The notes under the pieces were generated by a model. That model saw only the letters and a list, made by a program, of their open reading frames with translations, was not told the DNA's origin and did no database searches. The translations under genes were made by a program, and so were the position numbers. From Tateyamaria omphalii (GTDB lineage Bacteria; Pseudomonadota; Alphaproteobacteria; Rhodobacterales; Rhodobacteraceae): DNA of 64,000 nt. Below, piece by piece: positions 16,785 to 24,475 of the stretch. Numbering within the stretch: the first letter of the stretch is position 1; each line of letters begins with the position of its first letter. The DNA lies in NCBI RefSeq assembly GCF_001969365.1, contig NZ_CP019312.1, positions 2,294,001 through 2,358,000 on the forward strand, given 5' to 3'.

Positions 16785-17681
16785 ATGACAGGCGCCCTTC
16801 CCTTTCCCGACATCTCGCCCGAGATCTTTTCGATCACCGTGTTCGGCTTCGAACTGGCGCTACGCTGGTATGCGCTGGCCTATATCGTGGGCATCGTCAT
16901 CGGATGGCGCATGGTCGTCATGGCGCTGAAGGCGCCGCGGCTCTGGCCCGCCAAGACACCGCCCATGACCCCCGGCCAGACCGAGGATATGCTGACCTGG
17001 ATCATTCTGGGCGTCCTGCTGGGCGGGCGGATCGGCTATGTGCTGTTCTACCAGCCGGGCGCCTATCTGGATAATCCGCTGTCGATCATCGCGATCTGGG
17101 AGGGGGGGATGTCGTTTCACGGCGGGATGCTGGGCGTGATCCTGGCCTTCTGGCTTTACAGCCGCCGCCACAAGCTGCCCTTGCTCAGCACCGCAGACGC
17201 CGTCGCCCTGGGTGTGCCGCCGGGCCTGCTGCTGGGCCGGATCGCCAATTTCATCAATGCGGAGCTGTGGGGGCGCCCGACAGAGGCGCCGTGGGGCGTC
17301 GTCTTTCCTGGACAGGCGGCACAGTTCTGTCCGCAGGTCGTGGGCGCCTGCGCGCGCCACCCCTCGCAGTTATACGAGGCGTTTCTGGAAGGGTTCGTGC
17401 TGCTGGTTGTGCTGCTGTGGCTGGCCTGGCGGCGTGACGGGTTCAAGCGGCCCGGTTTCCTGACAGGCGTGTTCCTGTTTGGCTACGGCGCCAGCCGGTT
17501 TGCGGTCGAGTTCGTGCGGCAACCCGATGCGCAGTTCATCTCGGACGGCAATCCGCTGGGGTTGGCCTGGCATATCGGGGGCTACGGGCTGACCATGGGG
17601 CAGCTTTTGTCATTGCCGATGCTTCTGTTGGGCCTATGGCTCATATCCCGTGCGCGCCGACACGTCACCGTCGCGGCATGA
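16785..17681 (+). CDS. lgt: Prolipoprotein diacylglyceryl transferase
   Basis: A 298-residue inner-membrane enzyme that transfers diacylglycerol to the lipobox Cys of prolipoproteins. It shows the essential His (about 112) in [14 protein letters not shown], the Lgt signature [17 protein letters not shown] and multiple membrane helices. The start at 16785 gives the typical N-terminus [11 protein letters not shown]; the frame runs much further upstream without coding character. Its stop overlaps the next start as ATGA. Confidence 0.95.
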   Translation: MTGALPFPDISPEIFSITVFGFELALRWYALAYIVGIVIGWRMVVMALKAPRLWPAKTPPMTPGQTEDMLTWIILGVLLGGRIGYVLFYQPGAYLDNPLSIIAIWEGGMSFHGGMLGVILAFWLYSRRHKLPLLSTADAVALGVPPGLLLGRIANFINAELWGRPTEAPWGVVFPGQAAQFCPQVVGACARHPSQLYEAFLEGFVLLVVLLWLAWRRDGFKRPGFLTGVFLFGYGASRFAVEFVRQPDAQFISDGNPLGLAWHIGGYGLTMGQLLSLPMLLLGLWLISRARRHVTVAA

Positions 17682-18739
17682 GCCTGCGCGACCACCTGAT
17701 CGCCCGGATCACGTCGCAGGGCCCTATCACTGTCGCCGATTTCATGGGCCTTGCGCTGCTGCACCCCAGCTACGGATATTACATCACCCGCGACCCGCTT
17801 GGTGCGGGCGGAGATTTCACCACCGCGCCCGAGGTCAGCCAGATGTTCGGTGAACTGGTGGGGCTGTCGCTGGCGCAAAGCTGGCTGGATCAGGGCGCGC
17901 CTGCCCCGTTTACGCTGGCAGAGCTGGGACCGGGGCGCGGCACGCTGATGGCCGACATCCTGCGCGCGACCGCGCGCGTGCCCGGATTTCATGCCGCCGC
18001 CCGGATCACACTTGTCGAAGCCTCTGCGACCTTGCGGGACGCACAGCGCAAAACCTTGCACGCCTATGACATCACTTACGTCGACGGTGCCGACGCCTTG
18101 CCCGAAGCCCCGCTTTGGCTGGTGGCAAACGAGTTCTTTGACGCTCTGCCCGTCCGGCAGTTCCAGCGCGATGGCACCGTCTGGCGCGAACGCAGCGTCG
18201 GGGTGCAGGATGGCGCGCTGTCCTTCGGCCTGTCGCCCAGCGCGCCGCAGGCGCTGCTGGATCACCGGCTGGACGATACCGAGGACGGGCAGGTGGTCGA
18301 GCATTGCGCTACCGCCGCCCCGGTGGTTGCAGCCATCGCGGCACGGATCCAGACCCATGGCGGGGCCGCGCTGATCATCGACTATGGCGATTGGCGATCG
18401 CTGGGCGACACGCTGCAGGCGCTGCAGAACCACGCGCCAGTCGATCCGCTGGCCGATCCGGGGCAGGCCGACCTGACGACGCATGTGGATTTCGAAGCAC
18501 TGTGCACAGCCGCCGCGCCCGCGGCCCACAGCCGGGTCACGCCGCAGGGCGTCTTTCTGGAACGGCTGGGGATCACCGCGCGCGCCCAAGCGCTTGCCAC
18601 GAAACTGGACGGTGCCGCATTGCAGGCCCACATCGCAGCACATCGGCGGTTGACGCACCCCGAGGAAATGGGAAACCTGTTCAAAGTGCTGGGGCTTTTC
18701 CCCGACCATGCCGCCCCACCGCCCGGACTGGAAAGATGA
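17678..18739 (+). CDS. Class I SAM-dependent methyltransferase, MidA/NDUFAF7 family
   Basis: A 353-residue protein. [21 protein letters not shown] and [10 protein letters not shown] are hallmarks of the MidA/NDUFAF7 family, followed by the SAM motif [17 protein letters not shown] and the [15 protein letters not shown] motif. Mitochondrial NDUFAF7 methylates a complex I subunit; a respiratory-complex role in bacteria is plausible but not shown here. The ATG at 17678 overlaps the lgt stop (ATGA) and its own stop overlaps pgeF (ATGA), so all three genes are translationally coupled. Confidence 0.92.
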   Translation: MSLRDHLIARITSQGPITVADFMGLALLHPSYGYYITRDPLGAGGDFTTAPEVSQMFGELVGLSLAQSWLDQGAPAPFTLAELGPGRGTLMADILRATARVPGFHAAARITLVEASATLRDAQRKTLHAYDITYVDGADALPEAPLWLVANEFFDALPVRQFQRDGTVWRERSVGVQDGALSFGLSPSAPQALLDHRLDDTEDGQVVEHCATAAPVVAAIAARIQTHGGAALIIDYGDWRSLGDTLQALQNHAPVDPLADPGQADLTTHVDFEALCTAAAPAAHSRVTPQGVFLERLGITARAQALATKLDGAALQAHIAAHRRLTHPEEMGNLFKVLGLFPDHAAPPPGLER

Positions 18740-19491
18740 CACTGGAAATCCTGACCGCCGACAGCCTTGCCCCGATCCGGCACGGTTTTTTCACCCGCAA
18801 GGGGGGCGCATCGTCAGGCATTTTTGCCGGGCTCAACTGCGGCACAGGCAGCACGGACCAGACCGAGATTGTGGCCATCAACCGCGCCCGTGCCGCCGAT
18901 GCCATGGGCGTGCAGGCCGACATGCTTGCCGGCGTGCATCAGGTGCATTCGGGCGAGGCCGTCACCGTGACATCACCGCCGGATCCAAAGCCCAAGGCCG
19001 ATGGCATGGCCACCGCGACACCGGGTGTCGCCCTGTCCATCCTGACCGCCGATTGCCAGCCGGTGCTGTTTGCCGATGCAGAGGCGGGTGTCATCGGCGC
19101 CGCCCATGCCGGTTGGAAAGGCGCGCAGGCCGGTGTTCTGGAGGCCACGGTCGATGCGATGATCGGCCTTGGTGCCGAGCGCGCGCGCATTCACGCCGTG
19201 ATCGGCCCGACGATCAGCCAACGCGCCTATGAGGTCGGACCGGAGTTTTTCGAGATCTTTCTGGACGAGGACCCCGAGAACACCCGCTTTTTCGCGGGGG
19301 GCGATGGGGACCGCATGCATTTTGATCTTCCGGGCTATGGGCTGATGCGGCTGCGCACGGCTGGCATCGCCTCTGCCGAGTGGACGCGGCATTGCACCTA
19401 TTTTGATCCTGACCGGTTCTATTCCTATCGCCGGTCCGTGCATCACAAAGACCCCGATTACGGACGACTGATGTCGGCCATCGTTCTTTGA
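18736..19491 (+). CDS. pgeF: Peptidoglycan editing factor PgeF (laccase-domain/YfiH family)
   Basis: A 251-residue protein of the DUF152 family with the metal/active-site pieces HGFFTRKGGASSGIF, GVHQVHSG, LTADCQPVLF and AAHAGWKGA. Older annotations call it polyphenol oxidase. In E. coli the homologue removes mis-incorporated L-Ser from peptidoglycan precursors. The ATG at 18736 overlaps the midA-like stop. Last gene of the lgt operon. Confidence 0.92.
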   Translation: MTLEILTADSLAPIRHGFFTRKGGASSGIFAGLNCGTGSTDQTEIVAINRARAADAMGVQADMLAGVHQVHSGEAVTVTSPPDPKPKADGMATATPGVALSILTADCQPVLFADAEAGVIGAAHAGWKGAQAGVLEATVDAMIGLGAERARIHAVIGPTISQRAYEVGPEFFEIFLDEDPENTRFFAGGDGDRMHFDLPGYGLMRLRTAGIASAEWTRHCTYFDPDRFYSYRRSVHHKDPDYGRLMSAIVL

Positions 19492-19727
19492 TTCAGGCGC
19501 AATTGGGGCGTCACGTGCCCTCGCTTGGCCCCATTGTTTCTGGTTGGACATTGGATGGTGCGTGGTGAGCCTTGGAAACAAGGGCTGTTGCCTGCGCCAC
19601 ATTCTCTTCTGAAGGATCATACATTTTGTCGAAAATTCTTTGCTACGGTCCAAAACCTGCCCGAAAGATTCAGCATTCTGCGTCTTAACGGGTCATCAGA
19701 CCCACTTCGTTGAGCACAGGACAGACC

Positions 19728-19868
19728 ATGACACATGCACGCTTTATCAAATCCGTGACTGATGCCGCGCAAAAGGATGTGCCGCAGATGCCCTGGGCAC
19801 GTGGTACGCGCCGCGCCCTCATGATTACGCGCCGCACTGCAGCTGCGGAGACACGCAAGAGCGCCTAG
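19728..19868 (+). CDS. Small ORF, 46 residues, function unknown
   Basis: ATG at 19728 with AGGA six bases upstream, TAG at 19866-19868. The peptide is basic, with a central MPWARGTRRALMITRR stretch resembling small uncharacterised proteins I associate with Rhodobacterales. It is followed by a stem-loop at 19923-19941. A real gene is supported by the ribosome-binding site and the terminator-like hairpin, but I cannot name a family. Confidence 0.5.
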   Translation: MTHARFIKSVTDAAQKDVPQMPWARGTRRALMITRRTAAAETRKSA

Positions 19869-19922
19869 GCCGAATCGAAATATGGCAAACTGGCCCGTAT
19901 GTTTTTGAACAATAGGGCCTGC

Positions 19923-19941
19923 GGCGCACCATTGGTGCGCC
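19923..19941 (+). terminator. Stem-loop after small ORF
   Basis: A perfect 8-bp stem GGCGCACC (19923-19930) with GGTGCGCC (19934-19941), loop ATT, followed by ATTTGTGGTTT. The U-tract is interrupted, so termination may be partial. The same stem sequence with a better U-run terminates the sulfate adenylyltransferase gene at 26582. Confidence 0.5.
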
Positions 19942-19966
19942 ATTTGTGGTTTATGTCCTCGATACT

Positions 19967-19996
19967 TTGACAATTTGCGGTAATTTTGGGAATTAT
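19967..19996 (+). promoter_or_regulatory. Candidate promoter of the Hint-domain gene
   Basis: TTGACA (19967-19972), an 18-base spacer and AATTAT (19991-19996) in an unusually AT-rich stretch. A second TTGACA at 20008-20013 lacks a good -10. The Hint-domain gene starts 90 bases downstream. Confidence 0.35.
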
Positions 19997-20085
19997 TGTC
20001 CATTAACTTGACACATGGACATGTTCCGTCTGTCTTCGTCGGTGGGGGCCGATGCAGATGTGACCAGTATGACGAGGTTACATTC

Positions 20086-20832
20086 ATGACGTCCCACGCC
20101 GCATTGCGCGTGCCGCGCGCGCCCTACGACCAACTATCGACACCAATGGCCCGGCCAAATACACCTGCTCTCCGCACATATGAAGTTGCTGCCCTGCGCG
20201 CCGATGGCACGCGCAGCATCGCGACATTCAAGGCCCCGGCCCTGCCCCTGTTCGAGGGGGCCTTTTCCGCATTTGCCCGCGGCGTTGTATTGTCGGGCCC
20301 TGAAAATGGTATCGCGGTCGAGGACCTGCAGCCCGGCGACTGGCTGAATACATCCGCCGGTGCGCCTGCGCAGGTCATGTGGATCGGATCGTCCAATTTC
20401 GTCCCGTCGGATGCGGGCCGTCGGATGCCCCTGATCCGCGTGATGGCCGACAGCTTCGGCCTGAACCGGCCCGAATCGTTTATCACCGTCGGCCCCGGCG
20501 CGCGGCTTTTGCAAACGCCACCGCGTCTGCACGGTGCAACGGCGGGTGCGCCCGTTCTGACCGCTGCGTCAGAATTTGTGGACGGCGTGAATGTGATCGA
20601 GGTGGTGCCGCCGACCCCCATCCGTCTGTTCCACATCTGCCTAAGCCGACATGCCGCTGTAGACGTCGGCGGGATCGAGGCCGAGACCTTCCACCCGGGC
20701 CTGCATGCTATTCGTCAAGTGACCCACGCACAGCGCGACCTGTTCCTGTCAATGTTCCCTCACATCGCGCATGTCACGGATTTCGGCCCGCTCGCGCATC
20801 CCCGCGCACCCGAGCCGGACACAGTCGCCTAG
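20086..20832 (+). CDS. Hint (Hedgehog/intein) domain protein
   Basis: A 248-residue protein whose first ~65 residues are undistinguished; then comes a Hint_2-type domain: FARGVVLSGPENGIAVEDLQPGDWL, VMWIGSSNFVP, PLIRVMADSFG and the later LFHICLSRHAAVDVGG and GIEAETFHPG. In the usual splicing architecture a Cys/Ser starts the domain; here the position before GVVLSGPEN is not Cys, so self-cleavage is doubtful. Such proteins are abundant in Roseobacter genomes, often associated with RTX-like secreted proteins; function unknown. The ATG at 20086 has GAGG eight bases upstream. Confidence 0.82.
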   Translation: MTSHAALRVPRAPYDQLSTPMARPNTPALRTYEVAALRADGTRSIATFKAPALPLFEGAFSAFARGVVLSGPENGIAVEDLQPGDWLNTSAGAPAQVMWIGSSNFVPSDAGRRMPLIRVMADSFGLNRPESFITVGPGARLLQTPPRLHGATAGAPVLTAASEFVDGVNVIEVVPPTPIRLFHICLSRHAAVDVGGIEAETFHPGLHAIRQVTHAQRDLFLSMFPHIAHVTDFGPLAHPRAPEPDTVA

Positions 20833-21329
20833 GCCGACTTGGCCAGCCGCTCTTCCAACACATCGAACGGCACGCCGGGGGCATCCTTGGCCTGTCGGAT
20901 CACCAGCGATGTCTTGACCGACGCGACATTGGGCGTTGTCAGCAATTCGCCAGTCAAAAAGCTCTGAAAGCTCGACAGGTCGGGCGCCACACATTTGAGA
21001 ATGAAGTCCACCTCGCCATTCAACATGTGGCACTCGCGCACCAGCGGCCAGGCCCGGCACTTGTCCTCGAACGCGCTCAGGTCCGCTTCTGCCTGGCTGG
21101 CAAGGCCCACGTTGGCGAACACCTGCACCTCAAACCCTAACTCGTGGCTGTCAACGTCGGCGTGATAGCCGCGGATGTACCCGCTTTCCTCCAGCGTCCG
21201 CACACGGCGCAGGCACGGCGGGGCAGAGATGCCGACACGCTTGGCCAACTCCACATTGGTCATGCGCCCGTCTGACTGGAGTTCTGCCAGAATCTTCCGA
21301 TCAATCGGATCTAGTCGCGTGCTTGCCAT
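20829..21329 (-). CDS. Lrp/AsnC family transcriptional regulator
   Basis: A 166-residue feast/famine regulator with an N-terminal winged helix (LDPIDRKILAELQSDGRMTNVELAKRVG, ISAPPCLRRVRTLEESGYI) and a C-terminal RAM ligand domain (ECHMLNGEVDFILKCVA). Divergent from trxB, an arrangement common in Rhodobacterales. Ligand, probably an amino acid, unknown. The gene overlaps the end of the convergent Hint gene by four bases. Confidence 0.94.
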   Translation of the reverse strand: MASTRLDPIDRKILAELQSDGRMTNVELAKRVGISAPPCLRRVRTLEESGYIRGYHADVDSHELGFEVQVFANVGLASQAEADLSAFEDKCRAWPLVRECHMLNGEVDFILKCVAPDLSSFQSFLTGELLTTPNVASVKTSLVIRQAKDAPGVPFDVLEERLAKSA

Positions 21330-21518
21330 CTGTGCCCCCTGATTTTGCAGTTGTTATAGCAGCCTCGCCACAGTGCGCAATAAAGTTTCACAAGCGCGCA
21401 ACTTTCTGAAATCATACCCATGCACACGCTGCAACCCGGCTGCCCAAATCACCGCTTCAAACCGACCGCGCTCCCGTCTATATCGGTTGGGCTTTCATAC
21501 ACCAGACGGGGGTCGAAA

Positions 21519-22514
21519 ATGGCTGAGACGAAGCGCACCAAAGTTCTGATCATCGGCTCCGGTCCTGCCGGCTACACGGCAGGCGTCTATGCCAGCCGCG
21601 CGATGCTGAACCCGGTCCTTGTGCAGGGGATCGAACCCGGCGGCCAGCTGACCACCACGACCGAGGTTGAAAACTGGCCCGGCGATACCGAGGTTCAGGG
21701 CCCCGACCTGATGATCCGGATGCAGGAACACGCCAAGGCGATGGGCACCGAGATCATTGGCGACATTATCACGTCCGTCGATTGGTCGAAACGCCCCTTC
21801 GTCGCCCAATCCGACAGCGGCACTGAATACGTGGCCGACGCCGTCATCCTCGCCACCGGCGCCCGCGCCAAATGGCTCGGCATGGCGTCCGAAGAGAAAT
21901 TCAAGGGTTTCGGCGTCTCTGCCTGCGCCACCTGCGACGGCTTCTTCTATCGCGGGCAGGAGATCGTGGTGATCGGCGGCGGCAACACGGCAGTGGAGGA
22001 AGCACTGTTTCTGACCAACTTCGCCTCCAAGGTGACACTGATCCACCGCCGGGACGAGTTGCGCGCGGAAAAGATCCTGCAGGACCGGCTGTTCAAGAAC
22101 CCCAAGATCGAAACGCTCTGGTTCCACCAGCTTGAAGAAGTCTATGGCACCGACGCCCCTCTTGGCGTTGAAGGGGTCAAGGTCAAGCACGTCAAAACGG
22201 GCGAAATCACTGACATCCCGGCCAAGGGCGTGTTCGTCGCCATCGGCCACGCGCCTGCCAACGAATTGGTCAAGGACACGCTCGAAACCCATATGGGCGG
22301 CTATGTCGTGACCAAACCCGACAGCACCGAAACGTCCATTCCGGGCGTTTTTGCAGCCGGTGACATCACCGACTACCAATATCGCCAGGCGATCACATCG
22401 GCGGGCATGGGGTGTCAGGCAGCGCTTGAGGCCGAACGGTTCCTCGCCGAAAACGAGCTCGACACAGGCAAGGACGTCACCGAACCGCTTGGCTACGGTG
22501 CAGTGGCGGAATAA
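21519..22514 (+). CDS. trxB: Thioredoxin-disulfide reductase
   Basis: A 331-residue FAD enzyme that reduces thioredoxin with NADPH. It shows the FAD motif [20 protein letters not shown], the redox-active CATCDG and the NADPH motif [16 protein letters not shown], ending with [31 protein letters not shown] (conserved C-terminal FAD site). The start at 21519 gives the usual short leader; the open frame back to 21420 is not family-like. Confidence 0.96.
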   Translation: MAETKRTKVLIIGSGPAGYTAGVYASRAMLNPVLVQGIEPGGQLTTTTEVENWPGDTEVQGPDLMIRMQEHAKAMGTEIIGDIITSVDWSKRPFVAQSDSGTEYVADAVILATGARAKWLGMASEEKFKGFGVSACATCDGFFYRGQEIVVIGGGNTAVEEALFLTNFASKVTLIHRRDELRAEKILQDRLFKNPKIETLWFHQLEEVYGTDAPLGVEGVKVKHVKTGEITDIPAKGVFVAIGHAPANELVKDTLETHMGGYVVTKPDSTETSIPGVFAAGDITDYQYRQAITSAGMGCQAALEAERFLAENELDTGKDVTEPLGYGAVAE

Positions 22515-22520
22515 CCCGAC

Positions 22521-22588
22521 ATCTTCTTCTGACCAAAAATACCACGGGGGAGTCGCGCCAGCGACGGGGGCTGCCCCCCCTCCCCCGC
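22521..22588 (+). repeat. Dispersed GC-rich element, copy A (3' of trxB)
   Basis: Starts seven bases after the trxB stop. A TTCTTCTGACCAAAAATACC head is followed by GGGGGAG, a spacer and a nested hairpin GGGGG-CTG-CCCCC closed by CTCCCCC. Copy B with nearly the same head (TTCTTCTTACCAAAAATACC) lies on the minus strand at 46188-46240. Looks like a Rhodobacterales dispersed 3'-end element. Confidence 0.7.
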
Positions 22589-22646
22589 TTGACCGGATGC
22601 GCACAGCCCGCCACCCTGCGCGGAACAACAGGGGCACAGAACGGAC

Positions 22647-24344
22647 ATGGCGCACGCAATCTGGCGCGGCAGTTGGGCAACGCGGATCAGGATCGCCAGC
22701 GGCGTGATCCTTATGATCTACCTCGCGCTGCACATCCTGAACCTCGCGGCGGTCCTGATCTCGCCCGCAGCCTATGACGCTGTGCAGGACGCCCGGCTCT
22801 GGGTGATCCGGTCAGACGTGGGCACGGCGATCATCGGGGCCGCGATGGCCGCCCATGTCATCCTGTCACTGGGCAAGGTCGTGGTGGCGCGCACCTTCCG
22901 TATGCCGCTTGCGCAATGGGTGCAGGTGCTTTTGGGCCTCGCCATCCCGATCCTGCTGATCGACCACCTGATCTATATCCGCGGCGCGCACGAGATGTTG
23001 GGCGTGAACACGATGTTCGGCTATGTAACCCGGCTGATCTGGGGCACGGGCGACGGCTGGGGGCAGGCGGCACTTCTAATCATCGCGTGGGTCCATGGTT
23101 GCATCGGGCTGCATATGTGGTTGCGCCTGACCGACTGGTGGCAGCGCGCTGTGCCGTGGCTGATCGGCGTGGCCGTGGTCCTGCCGGTGCTTGCGCTTTT
23201 GGGGTTCGTGACCTTTGCCCGCGCCATCGACGGGCTTTTGTCCAATCCGCGGGGTGAGGCCGTGGCCCACGCCGCCTGGAACTGGCCGGATGCCGCAGGG
23301 TTCGCGCAGCTTGCCGCTGCGTCGGACAATGCGACCGTGGCAGTCTGGGCGGTCCTGAGCGCAGCGGTCGCCGCGTTTCTCGTGCGCCGTATCATCGCGG
23401 CCATCGCGCGGCCCATCCGCATCCACTATGTCGATGGCCCCAGCGTGCGCGCGCCGCGCGGTCAGACGATCTTGGAAACGTCGCAAAGCAGCGGGATACC
23501 CCACACCGCCCTCTGCGGCGGTCGGGGGCGCTGCACCACCTGCCGGGTAATCATCGAAGAGGGTCTTGAGGATTTACCGCCCCCGTCCGACGCCGAAGCC
23601 CGCAGCCTCGCCGCCGTGGGTGCCCCGCCCAATGCCCGCCTCGCCTGTCAGGTCCGGCCAAGGACCAGCGTGCGCGTGTTCCGTGTCTTTGACCGCGACG
23701 GCAAACGCAGCCGCGCCCATGCCAGCCAGGGGAAAGAGGCGCAATTGGCCGTGCTGTTTCTGGATATGCGCGGCTTTACGGCCCGCACAGACGGGCAGTT
23801 GCCCTATGACGTGGTCCACCTGCTCAACCGCTTCTTTGACGAGATCGTGCCGCCGATCAACGCCGCCGGGGGCACGGTCGACAAGTATATGGGCGACGGG
23901 CTGATGGCGGTTTTCGAGACCGCGACAGCAAAAACCTCGGCCCGCGCCGCGCTGCAAGCGGTCGAAGGGATCGGTTCCGCGCTGGCTTCCTTCAACGCCC
24001 GGCTTGCCGCCGAAGGCAGCGCGCCGGTCGCCATCGGCATCGGCGTGCATCTGGGCAATGTTGTTCTGGGCGAGATTGGCGCGGCGGGCCAGGCGCCGCG
24101 CACTCTGATCGGCGACACCGTGAACATCGCGTCCCGATTGGAAAGCGAGACGAAGGCGCGGGGCGCGCAGGCGTTGATCTCGGTCGATACGCTGCGCGCC
24201 GCGGGCATCGCCGTGTCCGACGCGGCACTGGTGTCACTGTCCCTGCGCGGACGCGAAGCGCCGCTTGCGGCCCTGCCCCTCACGGATCTGTCGCGCTTGA
24301 CAAGCGCGACATCGACCGCTGCGGAGGTCCCTGCCCCGGCCTGA
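22647..24344 (+). CDS. Membrane-bound class III adenylate/guanylate cyclase with 2Fe-2S ferredoxin domain
   Basis: A 565-residue protein with three parts. Residues 10-255 carry about six membrane helices with histidines at about 29, 70, 107, 115, 150 and 156, similar to succinate-dehydrogenase-type di-haem anchors. Residues 256-345 form a plant-type ferredoxin with cluster Cys 290, 296, 299 and 334 (LCGGRGRCTTCR...LACQV). Residues 365-545 are a class III cyclase domain with metal-binding Asp373 (FLDMRGFT) and Asp417 (YMGDGLMAVF) and GDTVNIASRLE. It is likely a redox or quinone-responsive cAMP synthase; related membrane anchors are known from CyaC of Sinorhizobium meliloti. Monocistronic. Confidence 0.9.
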   Translation: MAHAIWRGSWATRIRIASGVILMIYLALHILNLAAVLISPAAYDAVQDARLWVIRSDVGTAIIGAAMAAHVILSLGKVVVARTFRMPLAQWVQVLLGLAIPILLIDHLIYIRGAHEMLGVNTMFGYVTRLIWGTGDGWGQAALLIIAWVHGCIGLHMWLRLTDWWQRAVPWLIGVAVVLPVLALLGFVTFARAIDGLLSNPRGEAVAHAAWNWPDAAGFAQLAAASDNATVAVWAVLSAAVAAFLVRRIIAAIARPIRIHYVDGPSVRAPRGQTILETSQSSGIPHTALCGGRGRCTTCRVIIEEGLEDLPPPSDAEARSLAAVGAPPNARLACQVRPRTSVRVFRVFDRDGKRSRAHASQGKEAQLAVLFLDMRGFTARTDGQLPYDVVHLLNRFFDEIVPPINAAGGTVDKYMGDGLMAVFETATAKTSARAALQAVEGIGSALASFNARLAAEGSAPVAIGIGVHLGNVVLGEIGAAGQAPRTLIGDTVNIASRLESETKARGAQALISVDTLRAAGIAVSDAALVSLSLRGREAPLAALPLTDLSRLTSATSTAAEVPAPA

Positions 24345-24404
24345 TCCCAGACGTGGCGCGTTTGCCCCATGCGCGGAAATCGGCCCTGCGACAAAGTTTG
24401 TTCT

Positions 24405-24445
24405 TTCATGAACACACTTTCAGTGACATATGTTCATACGTGAAC
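24405..24445. promoter_or_regulatory. Repeated TTCA/TGAA half-sites upstream of the MarR-like/SAT gene
   Basis: TTCATGAA (24405-24412, palindromic) and GTTCA-TACG-TGAAC (24432-24445) are centred 30 bp apart, with a further TTCA at 24415-24425 region poorly formed. This is a plausible operator in front of a gene that itself begins with a MarR-like DNA-binding domain. The gene starts 31 bases further on. Confidence 0.4.
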
Positions 24446-24475
24446 GCAACGTGAGTCCCATGCAAGACTGCAAAC

